The notes under the pieces were generated by a model. It searched no databases. It was not told the DNA's origin and worked only from the letters and a program-made list of their open reading frames with translations. DNA of 64,000 nucleotides from Corynebacterium sp. p3-SID1241 (GTDB lineage Bacteria; Actinomycetota; Actinomycetes; Mycobacteriales; Mycobacteriaceae), in the NCBI GenBank assembly GCA_025144025.1, contig JALXWS010000003.1, positions 62,001 through 126,000 on the forward strand, read 5' to 3'. Shown here piece after piece: positions 20,415 through 28,738 of the stretch. The first letter of the stretch is position 1, and every line of letters starts with the position of its first letter. Position numbers and translations under genes: made by a program.

Positions 20415-21524
20415 ATGACTTCTTCGAAGCACTCCGTGGTTTCGCTGCCCCTGCCCACCGTAGGCCGGGCGCAGCCGCCGGCGGATCTGCCTGCACCGGC
20501 CGCTGATGGCACGCGCGCCCTGTTGGATCGCTATGGACGCCAGGCCCGCGATCTGCGCGTCTCCCTCACGGATCGCTGCAATCTGCGCTGCACCTACTGC
20601 ATGCCGGCCGAAGGTTTGGAGTGGATGCCCACAGAGCAAACCTTGAGCGATGCGGAAACCATTCGGTTGATCCGAATCGGCGTCGGCAAGCTGGGCATCC
20701 GCCAGGTGCGTTTTACCGGCGGCGAGCCACTGCTACGCAAGTCGCTGGAGAAGATTATTGCCGCGACCAAGCAGTTGCGCACCGACCAAGGCCGCTCCCC
20801 ATCCACCGCGCTGACTACCAACGGGCTTGGCTTGGAAAAGCGCGCCGGCGCCCTGGCCGCGGCCGGGCTCGACCGCATTAATGTCTCGCTCGACACCATC
20901 GACCGCGAGCGCTACGCCGCGCTTACCCGCCGCGACCGCCTTGACCACGTCCTTCAGGCCATCGCCGCCGCGGATGCCGCGGGCCTGCACCCCATCAAGA
21001 TCAACGCCGTGGTCATGCCCGGGGTCAACGAAGAAGACATCGTTCCGCTGGCGGACTATGCCGTCCACCACGGCGCCCAGCTTCGCTTCATCGAGCAGAT
21101 GCCGCTCGGGCCCCGCGAGCAGTGGCGCCGAGAGGACATGGTCACGGCCGAAGATATCCTCGCCCGACTGCGCACACACTTTTCCATGGAGTCCGCCCGC
21201 GAACCCCGTGGTTCCGCTCCCGCTGCTCTGTGGGAGGTTAGCGCCCCGGATGGCACGCGCGGCACGCTGGGCATTATAGCCTCGGTCACCCACCCCTTCT
21301 GCGGCGATTGCGACCGCACCCGCCTGACTACCGATGGCGCCATCCGCAACTGCCTCTTTGGCAATTCCGAAACTCCGCTGCGGGATTTGCTACGCTCCGG
21401 CGCTAGCGATGAGGACATCATGGAAGCCTGGGCTGGGGAAATGTGGACCAAAAAGCCCGGCCACGGCATCGATGACGAAGGCTTTCTCCAACCAGACCGC
21501 CCAATGTCTGCCATCGGCGGCTAA
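20415..21524 (+). CDS. moaA: GTP 3',8-cyclase (molybdenum cofactor biosynthesis)
   Basis: A 369-residue radical-SAM enzyme that converts GTP to the cyclic precursor used by MoaC to make cPMP. The N-terminal [4Fe-4S] motif is DRCNLRCTYCMP (about residues 54-65) with the family TGGEPLLR near 102. The C-terminal cluster motif is HPFCGDCDRTRLTTDGAIRN, and the protein ends in the conserved double Gly (SAIGG). The ATG at 20415 was chosen. It lies ten bases upstream of moeA in the same direction. Confidence 0.96.
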   Translation: MTSSKHSVVSLPLPTVGRAQPPADLPAPAADGTRALLDRYGRQARDLRVSLTDRCNLRCTYCMPAEGLEWMPTEQTLSDAETIRLIRIGVGKLGIRQVRFTGGEPLLRKSLEKIIAATKQLRTDQGRSPSTALTTNGLGLEKRAGALAAAGLDRINVSLDTIDRERYAALTRRDRLDHVLQAIAAADAAGLHPIKINAVVMPGVNEEDIVPLADYAVHHGAQLRFIEQMPLGPREQWRREDMVTAEDILARLRTHFSMESAREPRGSAPAALWEVSAPDGTRGTLGIIASVTHPFCGDCDRTRLTTDGAIRNCLFGNSETPLRDLLRSGASDEDIMEAWAGEMWTKKPGHGIDDEGFLQPDRPMSAIGG

Positions 21525-21534
21525 CCTGAGTCTT

Positions 21535-22734
21535 ATGTCCACGCCCCGCAGCATCTCCGCGCACCTCGATGCCGTACTCGCGCTGGCTTCCACGCCGCCG
21601 GCCGAGTCCGCGCCCGTCGACGCCTCCCTCATCGGCCGCGTCCTCGCCGCCGACGCCACCGCACGCTTCCCCGTGCCGCCCCATGCCAACTCTGCCATGG
21701 ATGGCTTCCTCGTCCACGCCACCGACCTTTCCTCCCCTGGCCCGTGGACCCTCCCCGTCGCCGGTGATGTACCCGCCGGCGCACTACCCATCGATGTTCC
21801 TGCCGACCACGCCGTGCGCATCATGACCGGCGCCCCTGTGGCCGATACCGCAGGAATGCTCGTCGTCCCAGTCGAAAACACCACCACCCCGGCCGGGCCC
21901 GTTGCACTCCCCGGTGAGGTCACCATCACCGATGCACCCACCAAGTCGCATATCCGCCCAGCCGGCGAGGACATCCAGCCCGGCGCGCCAGTGTCCACGG
22001 CCGGCACGCTTGTCGACGCCGCCGTGATCGCCGCCCTCACCTCCGCCGGCGTGTACTCCGTCTCGGCCTACCGCCGCCCACGCATTGCGATTATTTCTTC
22101 CGGCGAAGAACTCGTCGCTTCCCCAGCGCAGCTCGCCCCCGGCCAGCTGCCGAATTCTAATGGCCCGATGCTCGCCGCTCTCTGCGGCGCAGATACGCAC
22201 GTCCATGTGGGCGATTCCCCTGCGGACCTCGCCTCTGCACTGGATGAGCTTTCCTCCTCCCACGACCTCATTATCACCTCAGGTGGCGTGTCAGCCGGCG
22301 CCTTCGACGTCGTGCACACCGTACTCGGGCGCACGGATTCCGCGTGGTTCGGGCACGTCGACCAGCGCCCGGGTGCGCCGCAGGGCTACTCCCTGTGGAA
22401 TGACACCCCGGTGCTGTGCTTGCCCGGCAATCCCGTGGCAGCCTTCGTCGATTTCCAGCTCTATGCCCGGCCACTTATCGCCGCATTGTCCGGACACCCC
22501 GCCCCACGCCAGCGGGTCAACCTGCGCGCCCGGGTGGCTTCGCGACTTCCTGCGTCCCGCGGACGGCCGACCATCGTTCCCGCCACCGTAGACTTTCAGG
22601 CAGCGCCCGCCATAACCTCGCACCTGCCCCACGGCAGCCACCGGGTCGTGTCGCTGGCCGGCACCACTGGCTTTTGCCTCATCGACTCCGAGCCGCCGGC
22701 CATGGGCGAGGACATCACCGTTTATCTGTATTAA
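21535..22734 (+). CDS. moeA: molybdopterin molybdenumtransferase
   Basis: A 399-residue enzyme that inserts molybdate into adenylylated molybdopterin. Signatures are HANSAMDGFLVHATD (about residues 57-71), RIMTGAPVADTA, IISSGEELV, TSGGVSAGAFDVVHTVL and LPGNPVAAFVDFQLYARPL. The start at 21535 (MSTPRSISAHLDAV) fits the family; the open frame extends upstream into moaA but without similarity. It is followed by moaC with a nine-base gap that holds an AAGGAG site. Confidence 0.95.
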   Translation: MSTPRSISAHLDAVLALASTPPAESAPVDASLIGRVLAADATARFPVPPHANSAMDGFLVHATDLSSPGPWTLPVAGDVPAGALPIDVPADHAVRIMTGAPVADTAGMLVVPVENTTTPAGPVALPGEVTITDAPTKSHIRPAGEDIQPGAPVSTAGTLVDAAVIAALTSAGVYSVSAYRRPRIAIISSGEELVASPAQLAPGQLPNSNGPMLAALCGADTHVHVGDSPADLASALDELSSSHDLIITSGGVSAGAFDVVHTVLGRTDSAWFGHVDQRPGAPQGYSLWNDTPVLCLPGNPVAAFVDFQLYARPLIAALSGHPAPRQRVNLRARVASRLPASRGRPTIVPATVDFQAAPAITSHLPHGSHRVVSLAGTTGFCLIDSEPPAMGEDITVYLY

Positions 22735-22743
22735 GGAGCAACC

Positions 22744-23223
22744 ATGGAATTTACCCACCTGAACTCTGACGGCGCCGCCTATATGGTCGACGTCACCGAG
22801 AAGCAGCCCACGGTGCGCACCGCCACCGCTGAGGGCGAGGTTGCCTGTTCTCCGGAGGTCATGACCGCTTTGCGCGATGGCACTGTACCCAAGGGCGATG
22901 TCCTCGCGGTAGCCCGCATTGCCGGAATCTCGGCCGCCAAGAAGGTCCCCGAGCTGCTTCCACTGGCACATACCATCGGCGTGCATGGCTGTGCAGTGGA
23001 GCTCACGCTTGCCGACGACCACGTTTCTATCTCCGCTACCGTCCGCACCGCCGATCGCACCGGCGTGGAGATGGAGGCGCTTACGGCCGTGAATGTTTCC
23101 GCGCTCGCCATTATCGACATGGTCAAGGGCGTGGACCGCTCCGCGTATATCCGCCGCTGCGGCATCGTGGCGAAATCCGGCGGCCGCTCCGGGGACTGGT
23201 CCCGCACCCTCCCGGAGTCCTAA
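22744..23223 (+). CDS. moaC: cyclic pyranopterin monophosphate synthase
   Basis: A 159-residue enzyme that completes cPMP formation with MoaA. Visible motifs are MVDVTEKQPTVRTATAEGEV, KKVPELLPLAHTIGVHGCAV and the active-site DMVKGVDRSAYI (Lys and Asp, about residues 126-137). The TAA stop shares one base with the mobA ATG. The length is normal. Confidence 0.96.
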   Translation: MEFTHLNSDGAAYMVDVTEKQPTVRTATAEGEVACSPEVMTALRDGTVPKGDVLAVARIAGISAAKKVPELLPLAHTIGVHGCAVELTLADDHVSISATVRTADRTGVEMEALTAVNVSALAIIDMVKGVDRSAYIRRCGIVAKSGGRSGDWSRTLPES

Positions 23224-23810
23224 TGCTCGGCGCCGTCATCCTCGCCGGCGGCCACGGCAGGCGCATGGGCGGCGCCGATAAGGCCTCCCTTTCCGCACAC
23301 GGCACGCGCTTTATCGACCGCTTGCTCGCCCAGCTTCCCTACGGCACCCCGACCGTGGCCGTCTCTCCGCATCACCTCGGCTTGCCTCAGGTGTGCGAGA
23401 CCCCGCTCTACGGTGGTCCCGTCGCCGGCATCGCCGCCGGCGCCCAAGCCTTATCCCATTGCTCCGAGCTCGCCCTCTTTGCCGTGGATGCCCCCGATTC
23501 CCCGCAGCTGCTTCCCCACCTACGCGCAGTTCTCACCTCTTCCACAGCCGATGCCGTGCTCACCCGTGCCGCCGACGGTTATCTCCAGCCCTTGTGCTCG
23601 CTCTGGCACGCCCCCACGCTCCGCGCGCAGCTCGAATCCCTTCCCACGACCCGCAACGTGTCTGTCCGCCGCCTTATCCGTGGAGCTAACTTCGTCGAGA
23701 TTCCTGGCACCGGCGCTGAACGCGACTACGACACCCGTGCGGAGCTGCACGAGCTCCCTCAGCTCTGCTTCCCCACCACCCTTCGCGCTCACCGGCAACC
23801 GCTGACTTAG
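23223..23810 (+). CDS. mobA: molybdenum cofactor guanylyltransferase-like protein
   Basis: A 195-residue nucleotidyltransferase. The N-terminal nucleotide-binding loop is LAGGHGRRMGGADKASL (about residues 7-23), followed by a metal-site-like FAVDAPDSPQLLPHL. In MobA this reaction joins GMP to molybdopterin to form the bis-MGD cofactor of DMSO-reductase-family enzymes such as nitrate reductase. The C-terminal dozen residues (TLRAHRQPLT) are encoded by a copy of a 20-bp repeat that recurs downstream, so the end of the protein may be recently changed. It is coupled to moaC. Confidence 0.85.
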   Translation: MLGAVILAGGHGRRMGGADKASLSAHGTRFIDRLLAQLPYGTPTVAVSPHHLGLPQVCETPLYGGPVAGIAAGAQALSHCSELALFAVDAPDSPQLLPHLRAVLTSSTADAVLTRAADGYLQPLCSLWHAPTLRAQLESLPTTRNVSVRRLIRGANFVEIPGTGAERDYDTRAELHELPQLCFPTTLRAHRQPLT

Positions 23811-23922
23811 GCATATCCTTCCACCGGTGAGCGCCAAGGAGAACCTAGACGCCTCCACCACCCTTCGCGCTCACGGGGGCGATGTGGATCGCCCACCATC
23901 GGCTTCCGGTGAGCGCGAAGGG
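23773..23922. repeat. four-copy direct/inverted repeat at the end of mobA
   Basis: A 20-bp sequence, CCACCACCCTTCGCGCTCAC, occurs exactly at 23773-23792 and 23855-23874. Inverted partners GGTGAGCGCCAAGG (23826-23839) and GGTGAGCGCGAAGGG (23908-23922) follow each copy. Together they make two successive hairpins between mobA and the converging cupredoxin gene. They could serve as a terminator without a T tract or be a small dispersed repeat. Confidence 0.8.
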
Positions 23923-23955
23923 CACGGCGATGCAAGGCAAGCGGCAAAGGAGTTC

Positions 23956-25323
23956 CTACTCCGTAACGATGAATTTGCCGTGCTGGCCCTTCTCGGCGTT
24001 AGTCATAATGTGATTGACAAAGGAATAGGTTCCGGGCTCGTTGAAGGTCATCTCGACGAATCCGCCTTGCGCCGGGAGGAGGTCAAGGGCTTGCGAGCCG
24101 GTCGAGTCCTCATCCTTGATTAGGTAAGCGCCTTCCTTGTAGGCCGTATCGAATTGTTCGCCCACAACGTGGAAACTCAGCGGCTGATCGGGACCTAGGT
24201 TGGTCAGCCACAGGCGGACGGTCTCGCCTACCTTGGCCCTGATGGGCTCTGCGTCATACTGGCCAGGGTAGTAATTGAAGGCCATCAGGTCGAAGCGGCC
24301 GTCGGCAACGCGCTGGGCGTCGGCGCCAGTGTTTTCCGCGCCGAGGAAGACATCGGTAGCCATGAAGTTATACTCCGCGTCAACGGGCTTAAGGTTCGGT
24401 GGATCGATGATGACATTGCCGGCCATACCGTTGGCGATGTGAAGGGACATGGGCATCGTGGAGCAGTGATACATCCAGATACCGGAGCGGTTAGCGGTGA
24501 ACTTATAGGTCAATTCCTCGCCCGGCTGGATGGATTTCATGGTCTTATCTGGGTTGACCTCGCCGGCGTGGAAGTCAATGGAGTGGGCCATGGAGCCCTC
24601 GTTCTTGATGGTGATTTCGAACTTATCGCCCACCTTGCCGCGCAGGGTGGGACCAGGGGCTTGGCCGTTGAAGAGCCAGCGCATCTGCTTGATGCCGGGC
24701 GCAACCTCCACGACTTCCTCGGTCATCGTCCAGGTCTCTTTATGTGTTTTCGTCTCAGCGGCCGGCTTCAAGGTGGCGTCAAAGGCGGAAAAATCGTCGC
24801 GCTGAGCGCCGAGTTCGGCGGCAGTTGGCACGTCTACGTGCGGATTGCTAGCTGAGGACACCGCATGGTCATGTCCTGCAGCGGCGCCGTCTCCCACGTT
24901 GACCTGGAAGGTCATGCCCTGCATCTTGTGGCCGGCGATGGTGCAATAGCCTTCCTCGGAGGAGTCGATGACTCCGGCGTCGAGTTGGACGGTCTCGCCG
25001 GGGTCAACGCGGCCGGTTTCGGCGTCGCCAATCTTAAGGTCATGGACTTGGTCCCCGGAGTTGGTGAAGTTGACCACCAGGTGGGTGCCGGGCTCGATGT
25101 CGATGGACGAGGGGGTAAAGGCCATACCATCCACGCCCACGTCAATGGTCTGTGTTTCGCCAGAGGATACCGGTGCGGCAGACTCCGTGCCCTTGCCGGT
25201 GGAATTGACCACCGCGAGCGCGATGACCGCCGCCAGCGCTATGCCGATGAGCAGCCACGAGGCCCACGATGAATCCTTCGGCGCGGGTTTTTCCGCAGGT
25301 TGTGAGGAAGAAACGCTCAGCAT
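23956..25323 (-). CDS. membrane-anchored three-cupredoxin NirK-like nitrite reductase
   Basis: A 455-residue protein with one N-terminal transmembrane anchor (about 22-39). The first cupredoxin domain (about 57-143) has a type 1 copper site with His94 and CTIAGHKMQGM (Cys127, His132, Met137). A NirK-type pair of cupredoxin domains follows. HSIDFH gives His247, Asp250 and His252. YHCSTMPMSLHIANGM gives His286, Cys287, His295 and Met300. FHVVGEQ gives His385 and VNHIM gives His438. These match the type 1 and type 2 copper ligands and the catalytic Asp/His of copper nitrite reductase, which makes NO. The extra N-terminal blue-copper domain may deliver electrons. It forms an operon with two membrane-protein genes. 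A laccase-type multicopper oxidase is the alternative. Confidence 0.82.
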   Translation of the reverse strand: MLSVSSSQPAEKPAPKDSSWASWLLIGIALAAVIALAVVNSTGKGTESAAPVSSGETQTIDVGVDGMAFTPSSIDIEPGTHLVVNFTNSGDQVHDLKIGDAETGRVDPGETVQLDAGVIDSSEEGYCTIAGHKMQGMTFQVNVGDGAAAGHDHAVSSASNPHVDVPTAAELGAQRDDFSAFDATLKPAAETKTHKETWTMTEEVVEVAPGIKQMRWLFNGQAPGPTLRGKVGDKFEITIKNEGSMAHSIDFHAGEVNPDKTMKSIQPGEELTYKFTANRSGIWMYHCSTMPMSLHIANGMAGNVIIDPPNLKPVDAEYNFMATDVFLGAENTGADAQRVADGRFDLMAFNYYPGQYDAEPIRAKVGETVRLWLTNLGPDQPLSFHVVGEQFDTAYKEGAYLIKDEDSTGSQALDLLPAQGGFVEMTFNEPGTYSFVNHIMTNAEKGQHGKFIVTE

Positions 25324-26502
25324 TTAACTCTCCAGTCTTTTCTGTAGGTAGATGGCTCGGCCGACGGCAATAACGTTGGCGGCAAGGCCTATCCCCATCA
25401 TGATAAGCCCGGCCACGGTAGCGCCTAGCAATGTCAGCAGTCCGCCCACGTTGATGAGCAGCAGACGGGCGTAGCCGGTGCGCTCGGTGGTATCAGGGCG
25501 TGCGCCGGTAAGGATGGGTAGCAAGTGGTGAAGGACACCGGTGACCAACTGCAAGAGGCCGGCACCGAGGAAGGCAGGCAGCAAAACCAGCGTGATGGTG
25601 CGCGGGTAAGCGCCCACCGCTGCGGAAATGGCGTCGCCGGCACACAGCGCCAACATCCACAGCAGTCCGGCGATGACGGCAACGGTGGCGGTGGTCAGCC
25701 GCGGCGAGCACCCCATGACGGTGGCAAGTACCGGCTGGATGACGAGCACCGCCGCGAGGACCACGAGCAGTTGGGCCACGCCTGCGACGCGGGTAAGGCC
25801 CACCGCGTATAGCGCCATCGCCAAGGACAAGCCAACGCAGTGCACGATGAGCGCGCGAGTACACCGCGCGCGAGCGGTGGGTGAAATCGCGGTGGCCGAT
25901 AGTGTGGGGAGCAACGTGACCACCGTGCCGATGACGGTAAGCCACGCGAAGCCCCAGATCATGCCGCGCGAGTGGGCGCCGACGAGGAGGGAATACTCGC
26001 CTACCCCATTACCGCTGAGGATGACAAGCACCACGGAGGCAATCATGAACACGGCCGCCGCGATATAAAAGGGCACGGTCACGGCAAAAGAACCAGACAA
26101 TGAGCCACGCAGGCGCCGCGCGACAAACCACAGGTGCCAGGTAAGGGCGGCGATGATGAGTATAGAGGCGGCGTCGGCAAGCGGGCCCCAGTCATAACCC
26201 GCCCTATCGATGAGCAGCAGGATAAGCCCGAACTGCACTAGGCCCACGCGACTGCCGACGCCCCGATAGTCCCCACCCGCAGTCCGGGTCAACGCCTCAG
26301 TGAAATGGGTGGAAAAGACGATGATTGCCGTCGTCAGCGCACCAATGGTGAAAGGGTGGACGATATCCCACCACACCACAGGAGCGCCCAAGGATGCGGC
26401 AATGAGAACGCCGAGGCCAATAAGGATCCACAAGCCAATAATGGTGGCGCTCAGGGTATGCCAGCGGCCGCGCGCGGCCAGGGATACGTCATGAATGCGC
26501 AC
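25324..26502 (-). CDS. polytopic membrane protein of the NirK operon, heme-copper-oxidase-like
   Basis: A 392-residue integral membrane protein with about ten to twelve transmembrane segments. His residues in the membrane, HPFTIGALTTAIIVFSTHF (near residue 49), LVGAHSRGMIWGFAWL (near 174) and VTGVLHHLLPIL (near 322), recall the layout of heme- or copper-binding subunits such as oxidase subunit I and NnrS-like proteins. I cannot place it in one family. It starts inside the end of the neighbouring membrane gene (overlap of 14 bases), and the cupredoxin gene begins right after its stop, so the three are one operon. An electron-donor or NO-related role is inferred from context. Confidence 0.65.
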   Translation of the reverse strand: MRIHDVSLAARGRWHTLSATIIGLWILIGLGVLIAASLGAPVVWWDIVHPFTIGALTTAIIVFSTHFTEALTRTAGGDYRGVGSRVGLVQFGLILLLIDRAGYDWGPLADAASILIIAALTWHLWFVARRLRGSLSGSFAVTVPFYIAAAVFMIASVVLVILSGNGVGEYSLLVGAHSRGMIWGFAWLTVIGTVVTLLPTLSATAISPTARARCTRALIVHCVGLSLAMALYAVGLTRVAGVAQLLVVLAAVLVIQPVLATVMGCSPRLTTATVAVIAGLLWMLALCAGDAISAAVGAYPRTITLVLLPAFLGAGLLQLVTGVLHHLLPILTGARPDTTERTGYARLLLINVGGLLTLLGATVAGLIMMGIGLAANVIAVGRAIYLQKRLES

Positions 26503-27568
26503 GTCGCGCCTCCTTCGCAGTCAAGACAATGCCGCAGGCGAGAAAAATTAGCACTGCGAATATCGTAACCACCCCGCCGGTGTGGAGGGCAGTGGTGTGC
26601 TCGGCGCAATCGGCAAGGAGGCGCAACGCGAGGCCGCCATGTAAGAACGCCACCGGCACATAGAGCACCGGGTGGTAAGGCAACCGGCGGCGAATAACGG
26701 AGGTGAAGATGATAGGAGCGTGCGCGAAAATCATGGACATAACAAAGCCCAAGAAGATGGCGTGCACTGAGGCATCATAGGCAAAGTCGGTGGACTGTCC
26801 GTGCAGCAGCCAAAGGTAACCGCCGAGGGCGAGCCAGCCATAGCCAGCCAACATGCACGCCGCCGAGTAGCGCGGCAGGCCGTGAGAGCGCACCAGATTC
26901 TTGGCCACGTCTACCCGCGCGGTGGCCGCTGCGATGGCGATGAGCACCAAGCCCATGGCGCGATAGCCCACCGCAGGGGCAAGCACGTAGATGACGCTGG
27001 CCGCCGCCAGCCCCAGAACTAGGAGGGCCAGGTGGTTTTCGGCGCGGGTTCCGGCCATGGTGACGCGCGCTAGTTCCATGCGCTCGCCGATGATGGTGGC
27101 CACAACGTAGAGGACACACAACGGCATCGCCGCAGCGAACCCCGGGCCCATGGCCCATAGTGCAGCGGCTGCTACTCCCCCGATAACGCCAGCTGCCTGC
27201 ACCAGGATCGCGAGGCTCGCCTGGCGGCGATAGATGGTGGCGTAAATGAAGCCAAGGACAAGGAAGCTGGCGGCAAAACACACTGCGGGGACCGCCCGCG
27301 GCAGGCCGGCGAGAATACCCAGCACGCCGGCGACGTGGCACACGGGCCCAGCCCATGCCCAGGAGGTGCGCACAGCAACGGTGCGCTCAAGGCCGATGGC
27401 TCCGCCCACGAAACCGAAGACCATGAGTGGCCCGTGGTCGGCGGCGAAAGACGCGCCAGGGGTGGCGGTCAACCCCAATAGGGTGGCGCCCGCAGCCAGG
27501 CCTACCAGCAGCGATAGGCCTGCGAAGGCGAGGAAGATGAGGCGATGCGCCACGCTATTATTTTGCAC
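26489..27568 (-). CDS. polytopic membrane protein of the NirK operon, NnrS-like
   Basis: A 359-residue integral membrane protein with about twelve hydrophobic segments. DHGPLMVFGFVGGAIGLERT (about residues 44-63) and SVHAIFLGFVMSMIFAHAP (about 267-285) resemble the His-containing helices of NnrS, a heme/copper membrane protein tied to NO metabolism, but similarity is weak. The start is GTG at 27566-27568. It is the first gene of the operon that ends with the NirK-like oxidase, and it is divergent from the DUF2249 gene, so the 66-base gap should hold promoters for both. Confidence 0.6.
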   Translation of the reverse strand: MQNNSVAHRLIFLAFAGLSLLVGLAAGATLLGLTATPGASFAADHGPLMVFGFVGGAIGLERTVAVRTSWAWAGPVCHVAGVLGILAGLPRAVPAVCFAASFLVLGFIYATIYRRQASLAILVQAAGVIGGVAAAALWAMGPGFAAAMPLCVLYVVATIIGERMELARVTMAGTRAENHLALLVLGLAAASVIYVLAPAVGYRAMGLVLIAIAAATARVDVAKNLVRSHGLPRYSAACMLAGYGWLALGGYLWLLHGQSTDFAYDASVHAIFLGFVMSMIFAHAPIIFTSVIRRRLPYHPVLYVPVAFLHGGLALRLLADCAEHTTALHTGGVVTIFAVLIFLACGIVLTAKEARRAHS

Positions 27569-27634
27569 GGGTTTTATCGTACTAATATTGGTAACAGAGC
27601 GAAACTCGCACCCCTTAAGAAAGGACTACTCGCT

Positions 27635-27895
27635 ATGCAACTGCCCATCTCCGATGCCAATAAGCCACACTTCATCCCAACTCTGAACGCCTCCGAAATC
27701 CCGCACGCCGTTCGCCACGGCGCTATCCATGGCGCGCTGGGCACCCTCAACGTGGGCGAATCCATGATCCTCATCGCCCCGCATAATCCAATTCCACTGC
27801 TCAAGGAGGTCGAGGCTCGCGAGGAGAGCTTCGAGCTGGACTACCTCAAGGAAGAAGAAAACGACTTCCACATCAAGTTCACCCGCGTGAGCTAA
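27635..27895 (+). CDS. DUF2249 domain protein
   Basis: An 86-residue protein beginning MQLPISDANKPHFIP. It matches the small DUF2249 fold with the conserved RHGAIHGALGTLNVGESMI and APHNPIPLLKEVE (His and Pro). Members often lie in nitrite, NO or denitrification loci, sometimes fused to hemerythrin. The start was taken at 27635, where AAAGGAC lies eight bases upstream; residues further upstream are not family-like. It is divergent from the NirK operon. Confidence 0.82.
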   Translation: MQLPISDANKPHFIPTLNASEIPHAVRHGAIHGALGTLNVGESMILIAPHNPIPLLKEVEAREESFELDYLKEEENDFHIKFTRVS

Positions 27896-27906
27896 ACCCT
27901 CGCGGG

Positions 27907-27960
27907 GCGGAGGGCTATCCTGGATAAGTCACACTCTCCGCTGTAGAAGGAGCCCTCCGC
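27907..27960 (+). promoter_or_regulatory. inverted repeat covering the modA ribosome-binding site
   Basis: A perfect 10-bp inverted repeat (GCGGAGGGCT at 27907-27916 and AGCCCTCCGC at 27951-27960) ends two bases before the modA ATG. The right arm overlaps the AAGGAG ribosome-binding site at 27947-27952. In RNA it would occlude initiation; in DNA it could be an operator. It may also end DUF2249 transcription. Confidence 0.6.
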
Positions 27961-27962
27961 AG

Positions 27963-28727
27963 ATGAAGAAGCGCGCCGCCGCACTCCTCGCCGCCATCGC
28001 ATTCGCCCTTACATCCTGCGCTCCCCCAACGTCAACGACCTCCGCCCAGGACGCGGATGCTGCCACGCTCAATGTCTTGGCTGCATCCTCCACCCGCGTC
28101 ATCAATGACGAACTCACTCAGCGCGCCGTTCAGCTCGCTCCGCCGGTAAATCTGAGCTTTGAAAATGGCGGCTCCTCCGATCTGGTAAGCAAGCTGCGCG
28201 AAGGCGCCCCAGCCGATCTTCTCCTCACGGCTTCGAAAAAGACCATGGATAAGGCGGTGCAGGATGGTACCGTCGACACGCCCGCGGTGCTTGCCACCAA
28301 TGTCATGGTCATGGTGGTGCCTAAGGGAAACCCGGCCAATATTCACTCGCTGCAGGATCTTTCCCGCGCCCGCCACTTTGTGCTCTGTGATCCGCAGGTA
28401 CCCTGCGGCGATATCTCCTCTCAGATCATCGATGACAAGCACCTCGACGTTCACCCCTCCTCCCAAGAGCGCCAGGTAGCGGACGTTTTAGGAAAAGTGT
28501 CCGCGGGTGAAGCCGATGCCGGATGGGTGTATTCCACCGATGCCGCCGCAGCTGGCGATGATGTCGAAGTAATTGACATTCCTGGGGCGGACAAATTCGC
28601 CAACCAGATTGTCGGCGCAGTCACGGCCGAAGCCGAACACCCCAAGGAGGCGCAGGAAGTCCTAGATCTTTTGGCCACTGACTTTGATTCCACCTGGCGC
28701 GAGCTCGGCTTCCAGCAGGCAGACTAG
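27963..28727 (+). CDS. modA: molybdate ABC transporter substrate-binding lipoprotein
   Basis: A 254-residue extracytoplasmic binding protein. A lipoprotein signal ends in FALTSCAPP with the lipidated Cys at about residue 19. Family sequence includes LNVLAASSTRVINDEL, ENGGSSDLVSKLREGAPADLLLTAS and CDPQVPCGDIS. ModA captures molybdate or tungstate for the ModBC transporter. The gene follows DUF2249 and precedes the fused modBC gene after an 11-base gap, in the same orientation. Confidence 0.93.
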   Translation: MKKRAAALLAAIAFALTSCAPPTSTTSAQDADAATLNVLAASSTRVINDELTQRAVQLAPPVNLSFENGGSSDLVSKLREGAPADLLLTASKKTMDKAVQDGTVDTPAVLATNVMVMVVPKGNPANIHSLQDLSRARHFVLCDPQVPCGDISSQIIDDKHLDVHPSSQERQVADVLGKVSAGEADAGWVYSTDAAAAGDDVEVIDIPGADKFANQIVGAVTAEAEHPKEAQEVLDLLATDFDSTWRELGFQQAD

Positions 28728-28738
28728 TCTACATCTCT

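Noticed and set aside
23773..23922. CRISPR-like array
   Set aside because: Only two direct copies and alternating inverted copies, with no regular spacers or cas genes.
27576..27581. Leaderless -10 box for the NirK operon
   Set aside because: TACGAT on the minus strand is close to the GTG start, but a single hexamer match is too weak to report.
27907..27960. Moco riboswitch upstream of modA
   Set aside because: The leader is far too short for the known Moco RNA motif; only a simple hairpin is present.
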